Shown: piece by piece, positions 1 through 10,742 of the stretch | Layout of the letters: each line of letters opens with the position of its first letter | Position numbering within the stretch: the stretch's first letter is position 1 | NCBI RefSeq assembly: GCF_900111165.1 | Contig: NZ_FOGH01000001.1 | Span: 62,001 to 126,000 of the forward strand | Direction: 5' to 3' | Source: Nitrosomonas sp. Nm51 | Lineage (GTDB): Bacteria > Pseudomonadota > Gammaproteobacteria > Burkholderiales > Nitrosomonadaceae | DNA: 64,000 bases | Made by a program: the position numbers and the translations under genes | Notes under the pieces: generated by a model | Told to the model about the DNA's origin: nothing | Seen by the model: only the letters and a program-made list of their open reading frames with translations | Database searches by the model: none

Positions 1-2
1 TC

Positions 3-1187
3 CTGGTGCGCTCGGGAGTACTTACTTCTGTGCATGCTTTTGCGACTGATCCGGAAAGAGGCGTATTCATATTAGGGTTCTTGTTTGTGGCCGTTACTTT
101 ATCACTGTTATTATTTGCATGGCGGGCACCAAAAGTTGGTTTGGGAGGTAAGTTTGACTTGCTGTCACGTGAATCAATGTTGTTGGCAAACAATCTATTA
201 TTACTGGTCGCTGCTGCCAGCGTTATGCTGGGCACTTTGTATCCGTTAATAATTGATGCGCTTAATCTTGGAAAAATTTCAGTCGGCCCGCCTTATTTTG
301 AAGCTGTTTTTGTGCCGATTATGACGCCAGCGATATTTTTAATCGGACTGGGGCCGATCTCCCGCTGGAAACAGATGAGCTTGCCATCGTTGGCCGTTCG
401 AATTCGCTGGGCAATTGGCGTTAGCATTGTAAGTGCGATTATCGTGCCATTCTACATGGGTGAATGGAAACCGCTTGTCAGCTTCGGTTTATTGCTGGCA
501 TTCTGGATTGTTATGAGCATATTGGTTAGTATGAAGCACCGTTTAAGTAACAGCGGGCAGGGTAATGTTTTTGTCAAGCTTGCCAAACAATCCAGAAGCT
601 TTTATGGAATGCATTGCGCACATTTTGGCGTGGCGGTATTTATTATTGGTGTCACACTAGTCAACGGTTACGAAACTGAAAAAGACGTGCGTATGGATAT
701 AGGCAGCCGCGTTACCATAAAAGAATATGCATTTCAGTTTAATGGCGTATCTGATGTCGTAGGGCCTAATTATATGTCAGTGCGTGGAGACATTGATGTA
801 TTAAAAGACGGTGAGTTTGTACGAAAACTGTACCCAGAAAAGCGTACTTACAATGCATCAGGCATGGTAATGACAGAAGCTGCGATTGATACGGGATTTT
901 TCCGTGATCTTTATGTTGCTTTGGGTGAACCTCTGGCTAATGAGGCCTGGGTTGTTCGTGCTTATCACAAGCCTTTTGTAGACTGGATTTGGCTTGGTTG
1001 TTTATTGATGTCAATCGGTGGTATTTTAGCTGTAAGTGATAAACGCTATCGCTTGAGAATCAAAGAGAAAAGCCAACAGATCCTGGGCAAAAAATTTAAC
1101 CAGGAAACTCCTGCAACAGATGAGGCTGCTAAACCAGTTGCCACGGAAGGTGGCACAGCATTGGCTTCAGATACAAGGAAAGTTTAA
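3..1187 (+). CDS. ccmF: Cytochrome c maturation protein CcmF, C-terminal part (5' end outside window)
   Basis: This is the C-terminal ~395 residues of CcmF, the inner-membrane haem lyase subunit that attaches haem to apocytochrome c in the System I pathway. The reading frame is open to the window edge, and the first residues (LVRSGVLTSVHAFATDP) match the conserved CcmF segment that lies well inside the protein, so the GTG at 6 is not a real start. Several hydrophobic spans, a long periplasmic stretch after about residue 225 and a last membrane helix near residue 325 fit the family. The stop overlaps the ccmG start by one base. A hydrophilic tail rich in Glu, Thr and Ala follows the last helix. 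Confidence 0.95.
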   Translation: MVRSGVLTSVHAFATDPERGVFILGFLFVAVTLSLLLFAWRAPKVGLGGKFDLLSRESMLLANNLLLLVAAASVMLGTLYPLIIDALNLGKISVGPPYFEAVFVPIMTPAIFLIGLGPISRWKQMSLPSLAVRIRWAIGVSIVSAIIVPFYMGEWKPLVSFGLLLAFWIVMSILVSMKHRLSNSGQGNVFVKLAKQSRSFYGMHCAHFGVAVFIIGVTLVNGYETEKDVRMDIGSRVTIKEYAFQFNGVSDVVGPNYMSVRGDIDVLKDGEFVRKLYPEKRTYNASGMVMTEAAIDTGFFRDLYVALGEPLANEAWVVRAYHKPFVDWIWLGCLLMSIGGILAVSDKRYRLRIKEKSQQILGKKFNQETPATDEAAKPVATEGGTALASDTRKV

Positions 1188-1714
1188 TGCGATATCTGTT
1201 GCCTCTATTTGCTTTTTTAGTGTTAGCGGTTTTCTTATTTGTCGGCTTGTCATTAAACCCGCGCCAGGTTCCGTCGCCCTTAATAGATAAACCAGCACCT
1301 GAATTTCAACTTTACAGTCTGCATGAGCCGGACAGGATTTTTTCTTCGAAAGAAAACATAGGTAAAGTTTGGTTACTGAACGTATGGGCTTCCTGGTGTG
1401 TTGCATGTCGGGATGAACACCCTTTATTAGTACAACTTGCGAATTCAGGCATTGTGCCTATATATGGCCTTAATTATAAGGATGAGAACACAACGGCTAA
1501 ACAATGGTTAAAACACTTTGGGGATCCGTATATTGCAAGTGTGGTTGATCCAGATGGTGCGGTTGGGATTGATTATGGAGTATATGGGGTGCCGGAAACA
1601 TATGTTATTGACAAACAGGGAATTATTAGACACAAGCAAATAGGTCCGGTTACTGTAGATTCATTACAAAACAAGATTATTCCATTGATTGTCGAATTGC
1701 AAAAGCAGACATGA
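1187..1714 (+). CDS. ccmG: Thiol:disulfide interchange protein CcmG/DsbE
   Basis: A membrane-anchored periplasmic thioredoxin of 175 residues that reduces the CXXCH cysteines of apocytochrome c before haem attachment. One N-terminal membrane anchor (about residues 4-22) is followed by a thioredoxin fold with the active site WASWCVAC (Cys71 and Cys74) and the cis-proline region GVYGVPETYVID. The length is typical for CcmG. The start ATG shares a base with the ccmF stop and the gene ends in an ATGA overlap with ccmH, so the ccm genes are translationally coupled. Confidence 0.95.
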   Translation: MRYLLPLFAFLVLAVFLFVGLSLNPRQVPSPLIDKPAPEFQLYSLHEPDRIFSSKENIGKVWLLNVWASWCVACRDEHPLLVQLANSGIVPIYGLNYKDENTTAKQWLKHFGDPYIASVVDPDGAVGIDYGVYGVPETYVIDKQGIIRHKQIGPVTVDSLQNKIIPLIVELQKQT

Positions 1715-2394
1715 AAAAATTCTTAGTTTCATTTTTATATAATTCGGTTCGTGTATGCGCTGATGGGATTACACTGAAAAGGTTTAGTGACGTTTTTTTC
1801 AGCAGCACGGCTGTAATGCTGGTAATCCTATTTGTGATGCCGTCACAAAGCCTGGCTGAAACAGAATATAAAGAGGCGGTTCCAGTAGCGGAAAATCCGG
1901 AAATAGAAAAAAGAATGCTGGCCTTAACAGAAGATCTTCGTTGCTTGGTATGTCAGAATGAATCAATAGCAGAGTCCCGGGCTGATTTTTCCAATGATAT
2001 GCGTCGGATAATCCGTGAGCAGATCAAAGCCAATAAAACCGACGATGAAATTATTGATTTCCTAGTTGATCGCTACGGAGATTTTGTATTGTATAATCCG
2101 CCCATGAAAGCCACGACGGTTTTGTTGTGGTTTGGACCGCTGGTTTTCTTTATCTTAAGCACATGGTTTTTGGTTAAATTCCTTAAAGGACGCCGCCAGG
2201 AGATTAAAGAAGTCACTCTGAGTGAAGCGGAACTGAAAAAAGCAGCTGTGTTGCTGGATGAAAGTCATGCCAAAGTATCCGGGAACCAACACAAAGAAAA
2301 CGATAACTTAAACGAACGAGATAATTCTTCAACTCGGAAACAGCACCAAAAGACGGATGTTTCTGTGCGTGAAAATAAAGGTAACAATGTATGA
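1711..2394 (+). CDS. ccmH: Cytochrome c maturation protein CcmH (N-terminal-type, thioredox subunit)
   Basis: CcmH presents apocytochrome thiols to the haem lyase. The signature LRCLVCQNESIAESRA is present with Cys78 and Cys81, followed by a membrane helix around residues 132-155. The protein has 227 residues. It carries about 30 extra residues before the hydrophobic signal segment (about 33-50) and a Gln/Asn/Lys-rich charged tail after the helix. An internal Met at residue 36 could be an alternative start, but the ATGA overlap with ccmG favours the upstream one. It lacks the TPR part of E. coli CcmH; that part is encoded separately as ccmI just downstream. Confidence 0.93.
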   Translation: MKKFLVSFLYNSVRVCADGITLKRFSDVFFSSTAVMLVILFVMPSQSLAETEYKEAVPVAENPEIEKRMLALTEDLRCLVCQNESIAESRADFSNDMRRIIREQIKANKTDDEIIDFLVDRYGDFVLYNPPMKATTVLLWFGPLVFFILSTWFLVKFLKGRRQEIKEVTLSEAELKKAAVLLDESHAKVSGNQHKENDNLNERDNSSTRKQHQKTDVSVRENKGNNV

Positions 2395-3743
2395 CGGCTT
2401 TCTGGATCATTTCAGGTATTCTTATTGTAGTTACGCTCCTTTTTATTATTCCCACTTTATTAAAAAATAAAAATCTCCAGGAGGAACTTATTGAGCGTGA
2501 CGCGGTGAATGTTACAGTTTATCGTGATCAACTAAAAGAATTAGACAGAGATCTCGAAAATGATATCTTGACGCAAGAACAATATACGCAAAGTAAACAA
2601 GAATTGCAGCAACGCATGTTGCAGGATGTTCAAGAAGGCGAAGTGATTAATCGTAAAAAACCAAATAAAATAATGAATATCGCCGTTTCAACGATATTTG
2701 CGCTGACACTGCCGGTGGCAGCCATTTATTTATATTTGGAGATTGGCGATACGCGTGGACTATTGCCGCAGGCGCAACTGGCAAATGCGGTGCAGATGCC
2801 TCAAGGCAGTGATGGCAGTAACAATGCCATGCCTGAAGGGCATGATAACTTTAATTCTGTTCTGGAGAATTTGATTGCAAGATTAGATAATAATCCTGAT
2901 GATATAGAAGGCTGGTTTATGTTGGCGCGCACATATGCAATCATGAATCAGTATGATGAAGCCGCTGCAACTTATGCCAAACTGAACGAATTTATCCCAA
3001 ACAATCCCCAGATTCTCAGTGATTATGCTGATGTTTTAGCAATGACGAACGACGGGAGCCTTGTTGGCAGACCTAATGAACTGATTCAAAAAGCTTTGAA
3101 TATTGACCCGGAATATCCCAAAGCGCTGGCATTGGCGGGAACAGTTGAGTTCGAGCAGAATCATTTTGATCAGGCCGCAATGTATTGGGAAAGATTATTG
3201 GCGGTTATTCCGGCTGATTCTCAGCTTGCCAAATCAGTGAGTGAAAGCATTGCAGAAGCCAGATCTTTGTCAGGTGAAGGAACATCTGTGCCTCAGACAC
3301 AATTGGCTGCTTCAGAGTCATCAGAAACTGCGGCGCAACCCAGTGTATCGGAACCTGAACAAGTTTCAGTTTCGTCAAATAAGCCAGATGAACCAGCCTC
3401 ACTGTCAATTTCTGGTGATGTGTCTATCAGTGATGCGGTCGCTGCCAAAGCCAATCCGAACGACACACTATTTATTTATGCGCGTGCTGAAACCGGTCCT
3501 AAAATGCCGTTGGCAATTCTAAGATTGAGTGCCAAAGATCTGCCTGCAACATTTACACTCACAGATGCAATGGCGATGACACCTGCCATGAAACTGTCAA
3601 GTTTCCAAAATGTTATTATCGAAGCGCGTATTTCAAAATCGGGCCAGGCGGTTCCTTCCAGTGGAGACTTACAGGGAATGAGTGAACCTATCACGGTTGG
3701 CGATAATGATGTATCAATTGTGATAGATTCGGTTATACCCTGA
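2391..3743 (+). CDS. ccmI: Cytochrome c maturation protein CcmI (TPR apocytochrome chaperone)
   Basis: A 450-residue inner-membrane chaperone that binds apocytochrome c and delivers it to the CcmFH lyase. Two N-terminal helices (about 3-22 and 95-118) flank a charged cytoplasmic loop with the family feature YRDQLKELDRDL. TPR units lie at about 150-290, for example GWFMLARTYAIMNQYDEAAATY. A Ser/Glu/Pro-rich linker leads to a C-terminal beta domain starting near residue 340. The ATGA overlap couples it to ccmH. It is the last gene of the ccm operon; a 76-base gap follows before bcp. Confidence 0.9.
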   Translation: MTAFWIISGILIVVTLLFIIPTLLKNKNLQEELIERDAVNVTVYRDQLKELDRDLENDILTQEQYTQSKQELQQRMLQDVQEGEVINRKKPNKIMNIAVSTIFALTLPVAAIYLYLEIGDTRGLLPQAQLANAVQMPQGSDGSNNAMPEGHDNFNSVLENLIARLDNNPDDIEGWFMLARTYAIMNQYDEAAATYAKLNEFIPNNPQILSDYADVLAMTNDGSLVGRPNELIQKALNIDPEYPKALALAGTVEFEQNHFDQAAMYWERLLAVIPADSQLAKSVSESIAEARSLSGEGTSVPQTQLAASESSETAAQPSVSEPEQVSVSSNKPDEPASLSISGDVSISDAVAAKANPNDTLFIYARAETGPKMPLAILRLSAKDLPATFTLTDAMAMTPAMKLSSFQNVIIEARISKSGQAVPSSGDLQGMSEPITVGDNDVSIVIDSVIP

Positions 3744-3819
3744 TAATTATTTCTAGCATCGTATTTTCATAGTTTATTTGTGTTCTTGGGCAATTAATTT
3801 TTCAATTTTATAAAATCCA

Positions 3820-4281
3820 ATGTTGACGATTAATCAACCTGTTGACGATTTCCAACTACCCAGTACTGATGGTAAGACATTTACATTGTCAGAAGCACTT
3901 GGAAAACATCTTGTTATTTATTTTTATCCAAAGGATAATACGCCCGGATGTACGACAGAAGGTCAGAATTTCAGAGATAACTACACAGCGTTTACAGATC
4001 TAAATTGTGAAATTTTTGGTGTTTCACGTGACAGTATAAAATCGCATAAAAATTTCAAAGAAAAAATGAATTTTCCATTTGAGCTTTTAAGTGATTCTGA
4101 TGAACAGATATGTAAAATGTTTGATGTCATCAAAATGAAAAACATGTATGGAAAACAAGTGCGTGGTATTGAGCGCAGTACTTTTGTTATTGATGCTGAA
4201 GGTATCTTGAGAAAGGAATGGCGCGGTGTCAAAGTGCCGGGGCATATAGAAACAGTGCTTGCTTTTGTTAAAACGCTTTAA
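3820..4281 (+). CDS. bcp: Thioredoxin-dependent peroxiredoxin Bcp/PrxQ
   Basis: A 153-residue peroxiredoxin that reduces hydrogen peroxide and alkyl hydroperoxides in the cytoplasm. The motif YFYPKDNTPGCTTEG carries the peroxidatic Cys44. The resolving cysteine that E. coli Bcp has five residues later is Gln49 here, and the position used by the other PrxQ subgroup (about residue 80) is Lys. The only other cysteines are Cys63 and Cys98, so this is either a 1-Cys enzyme or one that uses Cys98. It is convergent with mdh and has no clear strong Shine-Dalgarno sequence. Confidence 0.93.
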   Translation: MLTINQPVDDFQLPSTDGKTFTLSEALGKHLVIYFYPKDNTPGCTTEGQNFRDNYTAFTDLNCEIFGVSRDSIKSHKNFKEKMNFPFELLSDSDEQICKMFDVIKMKNMYGKQVRGIERSTFVIDAEGILRKEWRGVKVPGHIETVLAFVKTL

Positions 4282-4342
4282 CGAGTTTTGCTGTTGAACA
4301 GAAATCTCGACGATGGACGATGATGTTTTGTATTTAATGGTT

Positions 4343-5329
4343 TCAAGCTAACAAATGCATGATAGCACTTTGTTCTGTGATTAATTCTTCGTAACTTTTC
4401 TGCATTTTGTTCTTGTCAAAATCACTTAACTCCAACCCTTGAACTATCTGATAGTTACCACTATCGCAAATTACCGGGAAGCTGTATATGATTCCTTTAG
4501 GAATGCCATAACTTCCATCGGACAAAATTCCCATTGACGTCCAGTCATTATCGCGAGTTCCAAATATCCAGTCCTGCATATGATTTATGATGGCATTAGC
4601 GGCGCTAGCTGCACTGGACCGGCCATGCCGGGCTTCAATAATCGCCATGCCGCGTCTTTGCACAGTTGGGACAAAGCTGTTGGCAATCCAGTCATCATCG
4701 CTAATGAGTGATCTGACAGGAACATTGTCAATTACAGCGTGGCTCAGATCTGGGTATTGTGTATTGGAATGATTACCCCAAACAATCATTTTTTTTATGC
4801 TGGTAACGGGTTTTGACAGCTTCTTGGCGACCTGTGATAAAGCCCGATTATGATCAAGTCTGAGCATTGCGGAAAAATTCTCAGGACTGAGATCGGGGGA
4901 ATTTTGAAGCGTGATATAAGCATTCGTATTTGCGGGGTTGCCGACAACTAGTACCTTGACATCTCTATTGGCAACAGAATTCAGTGCTTTTCCCTGTTCA
5001 ATAAATATCGGTCCATTTGCTTCAAGCAAGTCTTTGCGTTCCATATTCTCACCGCGGGGCCGTGCGCCAACCAGTAGAGCGATATCAGCATCCTTGAATG
5101 CTGTATATGGATCATCTGTTGTGATGAGTTCTGTCAGAAGTGGAAAAGCGCAGTCTTGTAATTCCATGACTAGCCCGTCAAATAACGGGCGTGCATTCGG
5201 AATGTCAAGTAACTGTAAAATTATCGGTTGATCTTTACCTAACATATCACCCGCTGCAATACGGAACAGCAGACTATAGCAAATCTGGCCTGTTGCACCA
5301 GTGACAGAAATTCGAATTGGCGATTTCAT
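4343..5329 (-). CDS. mdh: Malate dehydrogenase (NAD-dependent)
   Basis: A TCA-cycle enzyme interconverting malate and oxaloacetate. At 328 residues it belongs to the long cytoplasmic-type MDH found in betaproteobacteria. The N-terminal Rossmann motif is [11 protein letters not shown], the substrate-binding region is [18 protein letters not shown] contacts are in [11 protein letters not shown], and the catalytic His lies in [11 protein letters not shown]. It is a single gene on the minus strand, convergent with bcp. In an autotrophic ammonia oxidiser it would mainly supply carbon skeletons. Confidence 0.96.
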   Translation of the reverse strand: MKSPIRISVTGATGQICYSLLFRIAAGDMLGKDQPIILQLLDIPNARPLFDGLVMELQDCAFPLLTELITTDDPYTAFKDADIALLVGARPRGENMERKDLLEANGPIFIEQGKALNSVANRDVKVLVVGNPANTNAYITLQNSPDLSPENFSAMLRLDHNRALSQVAKKLSKPVTSIKKMIVWGNHSNTQYPDLSHAVIDNVPVRSLISDDDWIANSFVPTVQRRGMAIIEARHGRSSAASAANAIINHMQDWIFGTRDNDWTSMGILSDGSYGIPKGIIYSFPVICDSGNYQIVQGLELSDFDKNKMQKSYEELITEQSAIMHLLA

Positions 5330-5629
5330 GTTTTCAATCCTTGAGGTATCCCTGTAGGCTCATTAAATCAACAGTACATGGGAAATTCGACTTTGGATTA
5401 TACGTGTAATTATGGTCTCGAGGAAGGCTAGGATGAACCCGGATGCTAAATAGTCGATCCTGAAAAAGTATTATCTGAAAAAATTCAGTAAATAGAGTAG
5501 CTTGAAAAACTCAAGAATTAAGCTGAATTGTTAAAAACTCGAAAAAGATCAACAAATGAAAAGACTGCATAAGGCTTTATCACAAACCTGACGGAACATA
5601 CAAAGTTCGTTATTTCCCCGGTTATCAGA
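5330..5629. other. Gene-free stretch upstream of mdh
   Basis: This 300-base stretch presumably holds the mdh promoter (minus strand). It is rich in GAAAAA and TTGAAAAACTC-like short runs from about 5460 to 5560. I see no ORF with a ribosome-binding site and no clear hairpin. Its right end probably already belongs to the transposase relic that follows. Confidence 0.4.
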
Positions 5630-6012
5630 AGAATCAGGTCCATTAACGAAAAAACAACAGGAACTGGTAACCACGCCGGAATTGGTTCGCATAGAAAAAT
5701 TCATCATTACTTATCACGGTTATCCAAGGCACCCGGTACAGGATCGCTCGGCCATTAAGGCAAAGTACGGGTTAAGCAACAGACGCGCATTGAAAGACAG
5801 ATGGGCGGCATGGCATTACCGGTATGATCGCGGACCTGCCAACGGCTTGTGAGATTGGTAGCAGGAAAGCAACAAGGGTTACAAAGAGAGCTGGACAGGC
5901 CAAGTTACATCTTGATGTGGCGGACGGGTAGTATACCGGTGAGCGGGCTATTAACATCGGCATCGACAACGACGGCCAGGCAGCAATCCCTTTGACGTAC
6001 ATGACCGCTGAA
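5630..6012 (+). pseudogene. Degenerate DDE transposase relic
   Basis: Three frames together spell pieces of one transposase. The first piece (from 5646) reads TKKQQELVTTPELVRIEKFI, then HGYPRHPVQDRSAI and KAKYGLSNRRAL. A stop follows, then ACEIGSRK, then NKGYKESWTG in another frame, then KLHLDVADG, then IPVSGLLTSAS, then DGQAAIPLTYMTAE. The order matches the DDE transposases with an N-terminal IRIEKFI...DRSAIARAF...YGLSTTRAL block and a central KLHLDVADG-IPVSCLLTSAS block. A large central deletion and at least four frameshifts make it dead. The family name (IS1182- or ISNCY-like) is from memory and uncertain. Confidence 0.7.
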
Positions 6013-6465
6013 TTTTTTCTGGCGCGATTGTTGATAAGCAGAATATTTGAATAGCATGTTGAACGCGGGTTCCCAATAGAAATGTTTTGGCTTGAGTTTT
6101 AACAAGTTAGCAGCTATTAACATAGTTAATAACGATTATTGCAAAAATCCTATATCGTAAAAATGCACGTTGATTACTTGTATTTGAGAAATTTTATTGT
6201 GTGGTTCCGTAAGCGGTTCGTTCAGTCTTATTTTTTGGCAGGCTGGGTTCTACGATGGCTAAAAACGACATCTGGTGGTACTCATCTATTTGCCGCAATC
6301 ACGCTGGTTGCGGATCTGCAGTGTGCTAAATACACGCTACACGCGGCGCGCGCAGTCAAAATAGCAGGAAAAAACTGTTGCCAGTTTACGCCGCTTGTTA
6401 AAAATGGGTTTTTATAGAAATATTTTTGTGCCTTGACTATTTTGTTAGAAAAAGGAGTGCAACAT
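6013..6465. other. Gene-free stretch between transposase relic and BON-domain gene
   Basis: No convincing gene. A perfect 6-bp inverted repeat, CCGCAA at 6293-6298 and TTGCGG at 6308-6313, forms a small hairpin without a T tract. The promoter of the BON-domain gene should lie in the last 150 bases. The left part may include the outer end of the transposase relic, but I could not identify a terminal repeat. Confidence 0.4.
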
Positions 6466-8013
6466 ATGAATTCAAAGCATATGATCACAACAATTAATAT
6501 CGCAAAGAATAGTACGCAATTTTCAGGCTTACTTATATTGCTGCTATTGCTGCTGGTGTTGACACTTTCATCTTTTTCGGTACGGGGCGCATTGTTTATT
6601 GAGGACATAGACATCACCCATCATATAGAAAAAGAATTCCAATCTGATCCGGTTATTCCATTCAACACCATAGATGTAAATACAAATCAGGGCGTTGTCA
6701 CACTTACTGGCAGTGTCACAAATTTGCTGGCCAAAGAACGGGCGGTTCATCTTGCTCAGACTGTGCGCGGCGTACGATCAGTCATTAATCGGACGGAAGT
6801 AAAACCTATTTCGAATTATGCAGCCAGTGTGCTTCAGGATGCCGTAAGAAAAGCCCTGCTGTATGACGCCGCAACGGATTCCTATGAGATTGAAGTCCAG
6901 GCGGATGATAACGGTCAGATTTCTTTAAGCGGCACAGTGGACTCCTGGGCAGAGCGGGATTTGGCAGAAACTGTTGCCAAGGGTGTCAGTGGCGTTGTAA
7001 GTGTCCGCAATAACATAGATATTCAATTGCAATCAAAACGGCCGGACAATGAAATCAAGCGGGAGGTGGAAAAAAGATTGTACTGGAATGCGCTAATCGA
7101 TAACGGGTTGGTCGATGTAAGCGTCACAGAAGGCAAGGTGTCTTTATCCGGAGCCGTCGGTAGCGCGGCAGAAAAACGTCTGGCCGAATTGGATGCGTGG
7201 GTTCACGGAGTCAGGACTATTGATACATCTGATTTGCAGGTTAAGAAATGGGCGCGTGACAATGATTTACGCGAAAAAAAATACGTAGCGCGTTCTGATG
7301 TGGAAATTCTTGCAGCGATACAGGACTCTATGCGGCATGATCCACGCGTGCATCTCTTTGATATGGAAATTAAAGTTTCAAATGGATATGTCACGTTGCG
7401 GGGTGTGGTCGACAATATCCAGGCTAAAAAAGCCGCTATCAGTGATGCGCGCAATACGGTGGGTGTTGTGCGCGTAAACAATCTTATCAAAGTACGTTCT
7501 GGTGTGGATCTGGACGATGATGAAATTGCTGCAAATATACGTTCTGCATTGTTGCGCCATCCTTTCACCGAAAGTTACGAGATTAACGTACGTGTGAAAA
7601 ATGGCGCGGCACAGTTAAACGGAACCGTAGACACTGTTTTTGAAAAAGGCGTGGCAGAAATTGTAGCGCAACGAGCTTCAGGGGCTACATCTGTGCGCAA
7701 TTTTCTGGGTGTCAGCAATCCCGGTACCGTGACCTATAACCCTTATGTATACGACTGGGCCGTTTACGATTTTTCCTGGTACGGCGGCGCCAAAATGGCG
7801 ACCAATAAAAGTGACCGGGAAATTAAATTGGACATTGAGAATGAAATGTTCTGGAGTCCTTTTGTCGATCTTAAAGATATCGACATAGATGTTAATGCTG
7901 GCGTTGCTATTCTGACAGGAACCGTCGATTCCTGGATGGAATACAATGCCGCACGGGAAAATGCATTGGAGGGCGGAGCTATTTCAGTAATCAATAAACT
8001 CAATATCCAATAA
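6466..8013 (+). CDS. Exported protein with six BON domains
   Basis: Start chosen at 6466 because GGAG at 6454-6457 sits 8 bases upstream of this ATG; the open frame extends further up to a TTG at 6433 without support. The 515-residue product has an N-terminal hydrophobic segment (about residues 18-40), then six BON (bacterial OsmY and nodulation) domains. Each has the DIEVxxNxGxVxLxGxVDS-type strand pattern, for example NQGVVTLTGSV, NGQISLSGTVDS, EGKVSLSGAV, NGYVTLRGVVDN, NGAAQLNGTVD and NAGVAILTGTVDS. BON domains are thought to bind phospholipid or peptidoglycan surfaces and appear in osmotic-stress proteins. Six in tandem is more than the two of OsmY. It is followed by a PRC-barrel gene. 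Confidence 0.88.
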   Translation: MNSKHMITTINIAKNSTQFSGLLILLLLLLVLTLSSFSVRGALFIEDIDITHHIEKEFQSDPVIPFNTIDVNTNQGVVTLTGSVTNLLAKERAVHLAQTVRGVRSVINRTEVKPISNYAASVLQDAVRKALLYDAATDSYEIEVQADDNGQISLSGTVDSWAERDLAETVAKGVSGVVSVRNNIDIQLQSKRPDNEIKREVEKRLYWNALIDNGLVDVSVTEGKVSLSGAVGSAAEKRLAELDAWVHGVRTIDTSDLQVKKWARDNDLREKKYVARSDVEILAAIQDSMRHDPRVHLFDMEIKVSNGYVTLRGVVDNIQAKKAAISDARNTVGVVRVNNLIKVRSGVDLDDDEIAANIRSALLRHPFTESYEINVRVKNGAAQLNGTVDTVFEKGVAEIVAQRASGATSVRNFLGVSNPGTVTYNPYVYDWAVYDFSWYGGAKMATNKSDREIKLDIENEMFWSPFVDLKDIDIDVNAGVAILTGTVDSWMEYNAARENALEGGAISVINKLNIQ

Positions 8014-8101
8014 AAAAATATCTAAAGCGCAAAGATTGAATACGCGATAGATATTGTTGTCTGAAGTACTTATTTAAACCAAACTAAGGAGAGGTTTTAT
8101 T

Positions 8102-8548
8102 ATGAAAGATAATAAATTAGTCTTATTGATGGCGGCAATCCTGTTGTTTGCTTTCACCAATGCACACGCTGGTAGCGAAGTGCATAGTGCTGAAAAAATC
8201 GAGTACGGCAAATCGGGTATTACTTACAGGGTTGATAAAGATGTTCATAAATTGATAGGAAAGGATGTTGTCAATAATAAAGGTGACGCCCTGGGGACGG
8301 TTGAAAACTTTTTAATTTCCAATCCTGAAAATATTCAATATGCCATCATTTCGGTTGGCGGTTTTCTCGGTATCGGCGACAAATTAGTCGCTGTTCCGGT
8401 TAAAAACCTGCAAATGAATAAAGAAGAAGGAAATGTTTCGCTCAATAATGTGACAGGAGATGAATTAAAGAATGCGCCTGCATTTGAGTATGAAAAAGCG
8501 GAAAGCGGTACCGAACGCTTTCCGGAATATGGCCCTAGTCAACATTAA
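8102..8548 (+). CDS. Exported PRC-barrel domain protein
   Basis: A 148-residue protein with a cleavable signal peptide (positive KDNK, hydrophobic core, cut near NAHAG at residue 24). The PRC-barrel is at about residues 55-120: LIGKDVVNNKGDALGTVENFLIS, then AIISVGGFLGIGDKLVAVPVKNL. A strong ribosome-binding site (AAGGAGAG) precedes the ATG. PRC-barrels are small beta-barrels of RNA-processing, photosynthetic and stress proteins; exported forms near BON-domain genes are usual in envelope-stress contexts. It is 88 bases downstream of the BON gene and probably functionally linked. The exact role is unknown. Confidence 0.88.
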   Translation: MKDNKLVLLMAAILLFAFTNAHAGSEVHSAEKIEYGKSGITYRVDKDVHKLIGKDVVNNKGDALGTVENFLISNPENIQYAIISVGGFLGIGDKLVAVPVKNLQMNKEEGNVSLNNVTGDELKNAPAFEYEKAESGTERFPEYGPSQH

Positions 8549-8638
8549 GTGATTTCAGGTTTTCAAAATAGTAAGGAACTGAACTTTAAAGCATTTTGCT
8601 GGTGTTTAAAGTAAATTTGTGTTTGATTGCAAAGATAA

Positions 8639-8697
8639 GATATCTACTTTTAAATAATAAGCTATTGTTTTATATGTTGCTATTTGAAGTAGATATC
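8639..8697. promoter_or_regulatory. Long-spacer inverted repeat upstream of a mini-ORF
   Basis: GATATCTACTT at 8639-8649 is repeated exactly in inverse as AAGTAGATATC at 8687-8697, an 11-bp perfect inverted repeat with an AT-rich 37-base spacer. It lies 50 bases before the strong ribosome-binding site of a 10-codon ORF. It could be a protein-binding site pair or the stem of a structured leader. Confidence 0.5.
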
Positions 8698-8747
8698 GAG
8701 TCGATGCAATTGAACACAAGTTAATTGATCATTAGGAGGAAACTACT

Positions 8748-8780
8748 ATGACTCAGGCTAAAAGCATTTCCTTATTGTAG
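8748..8780 (+). CDS. Ten-residue ORF with a strong ribosome-binding site (possible leader peptide)
   Basis: AGGAGG at 8734-8739 is followed, after 8 bases, by ATG and the decapeptide MTQAKSISLL, then TAG. A hairpin with a T tract begins 12 bases after the stop. Together they form a complete minimal transcription/translation unit. No gene lies downstream on the same strand (ettA is on the other strand), so it is not an ordinary attenuator for a downstream operon. It may be a genuine tiny peptide gene, the remnant of a longer gene, or part of a small RNA. Confidence 0.4.
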   Translation: MTQAKSISLL

Positions 8781-8791
8781 AACGCAACAAT

Positions 8792-8824
8792 AGGCCACCG
8801 GTAAGGCCGATGGCCTGATTTTTT
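8792..8824 (+). terminator. Rho-independent terminator after the mini-ORF
   Basis: AGGCCA (8792-8797) pairs with TGGCCT (8811-8816), followed by GA and six T residues at 8819-8824. The T tract sits on the + strand side only, so it ends + strand transcription coming from the BON/PRC region or the mini-ORF. Confidence 0.75.
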
Positions 8825-8970
8825 GCTAATAACTTATTGTTAATAAGTTGTAAAGTGTAAACAAAACCGCCGTTAGTGCGAGGTTTATCGCTGTGTTCTA
8901 CAGTTGACTTATCTTCATACAGATTTCTTGCTGTATTCAAAAGGACAAGCATTTTTTAAATTATTCCTTT

Positions 8971-10635
<1,665 letters not shown>

Positions 10636-10742
10636 TGTTTTGATCTGATTAATTGAAATTTGGAAAATAAGGATGTCTACAGGGACAAAGTTTAACGCAG
10701 CTTTTTCAGCAATGAAAGCGCGCAGGCATGTCTATGCGGTGA

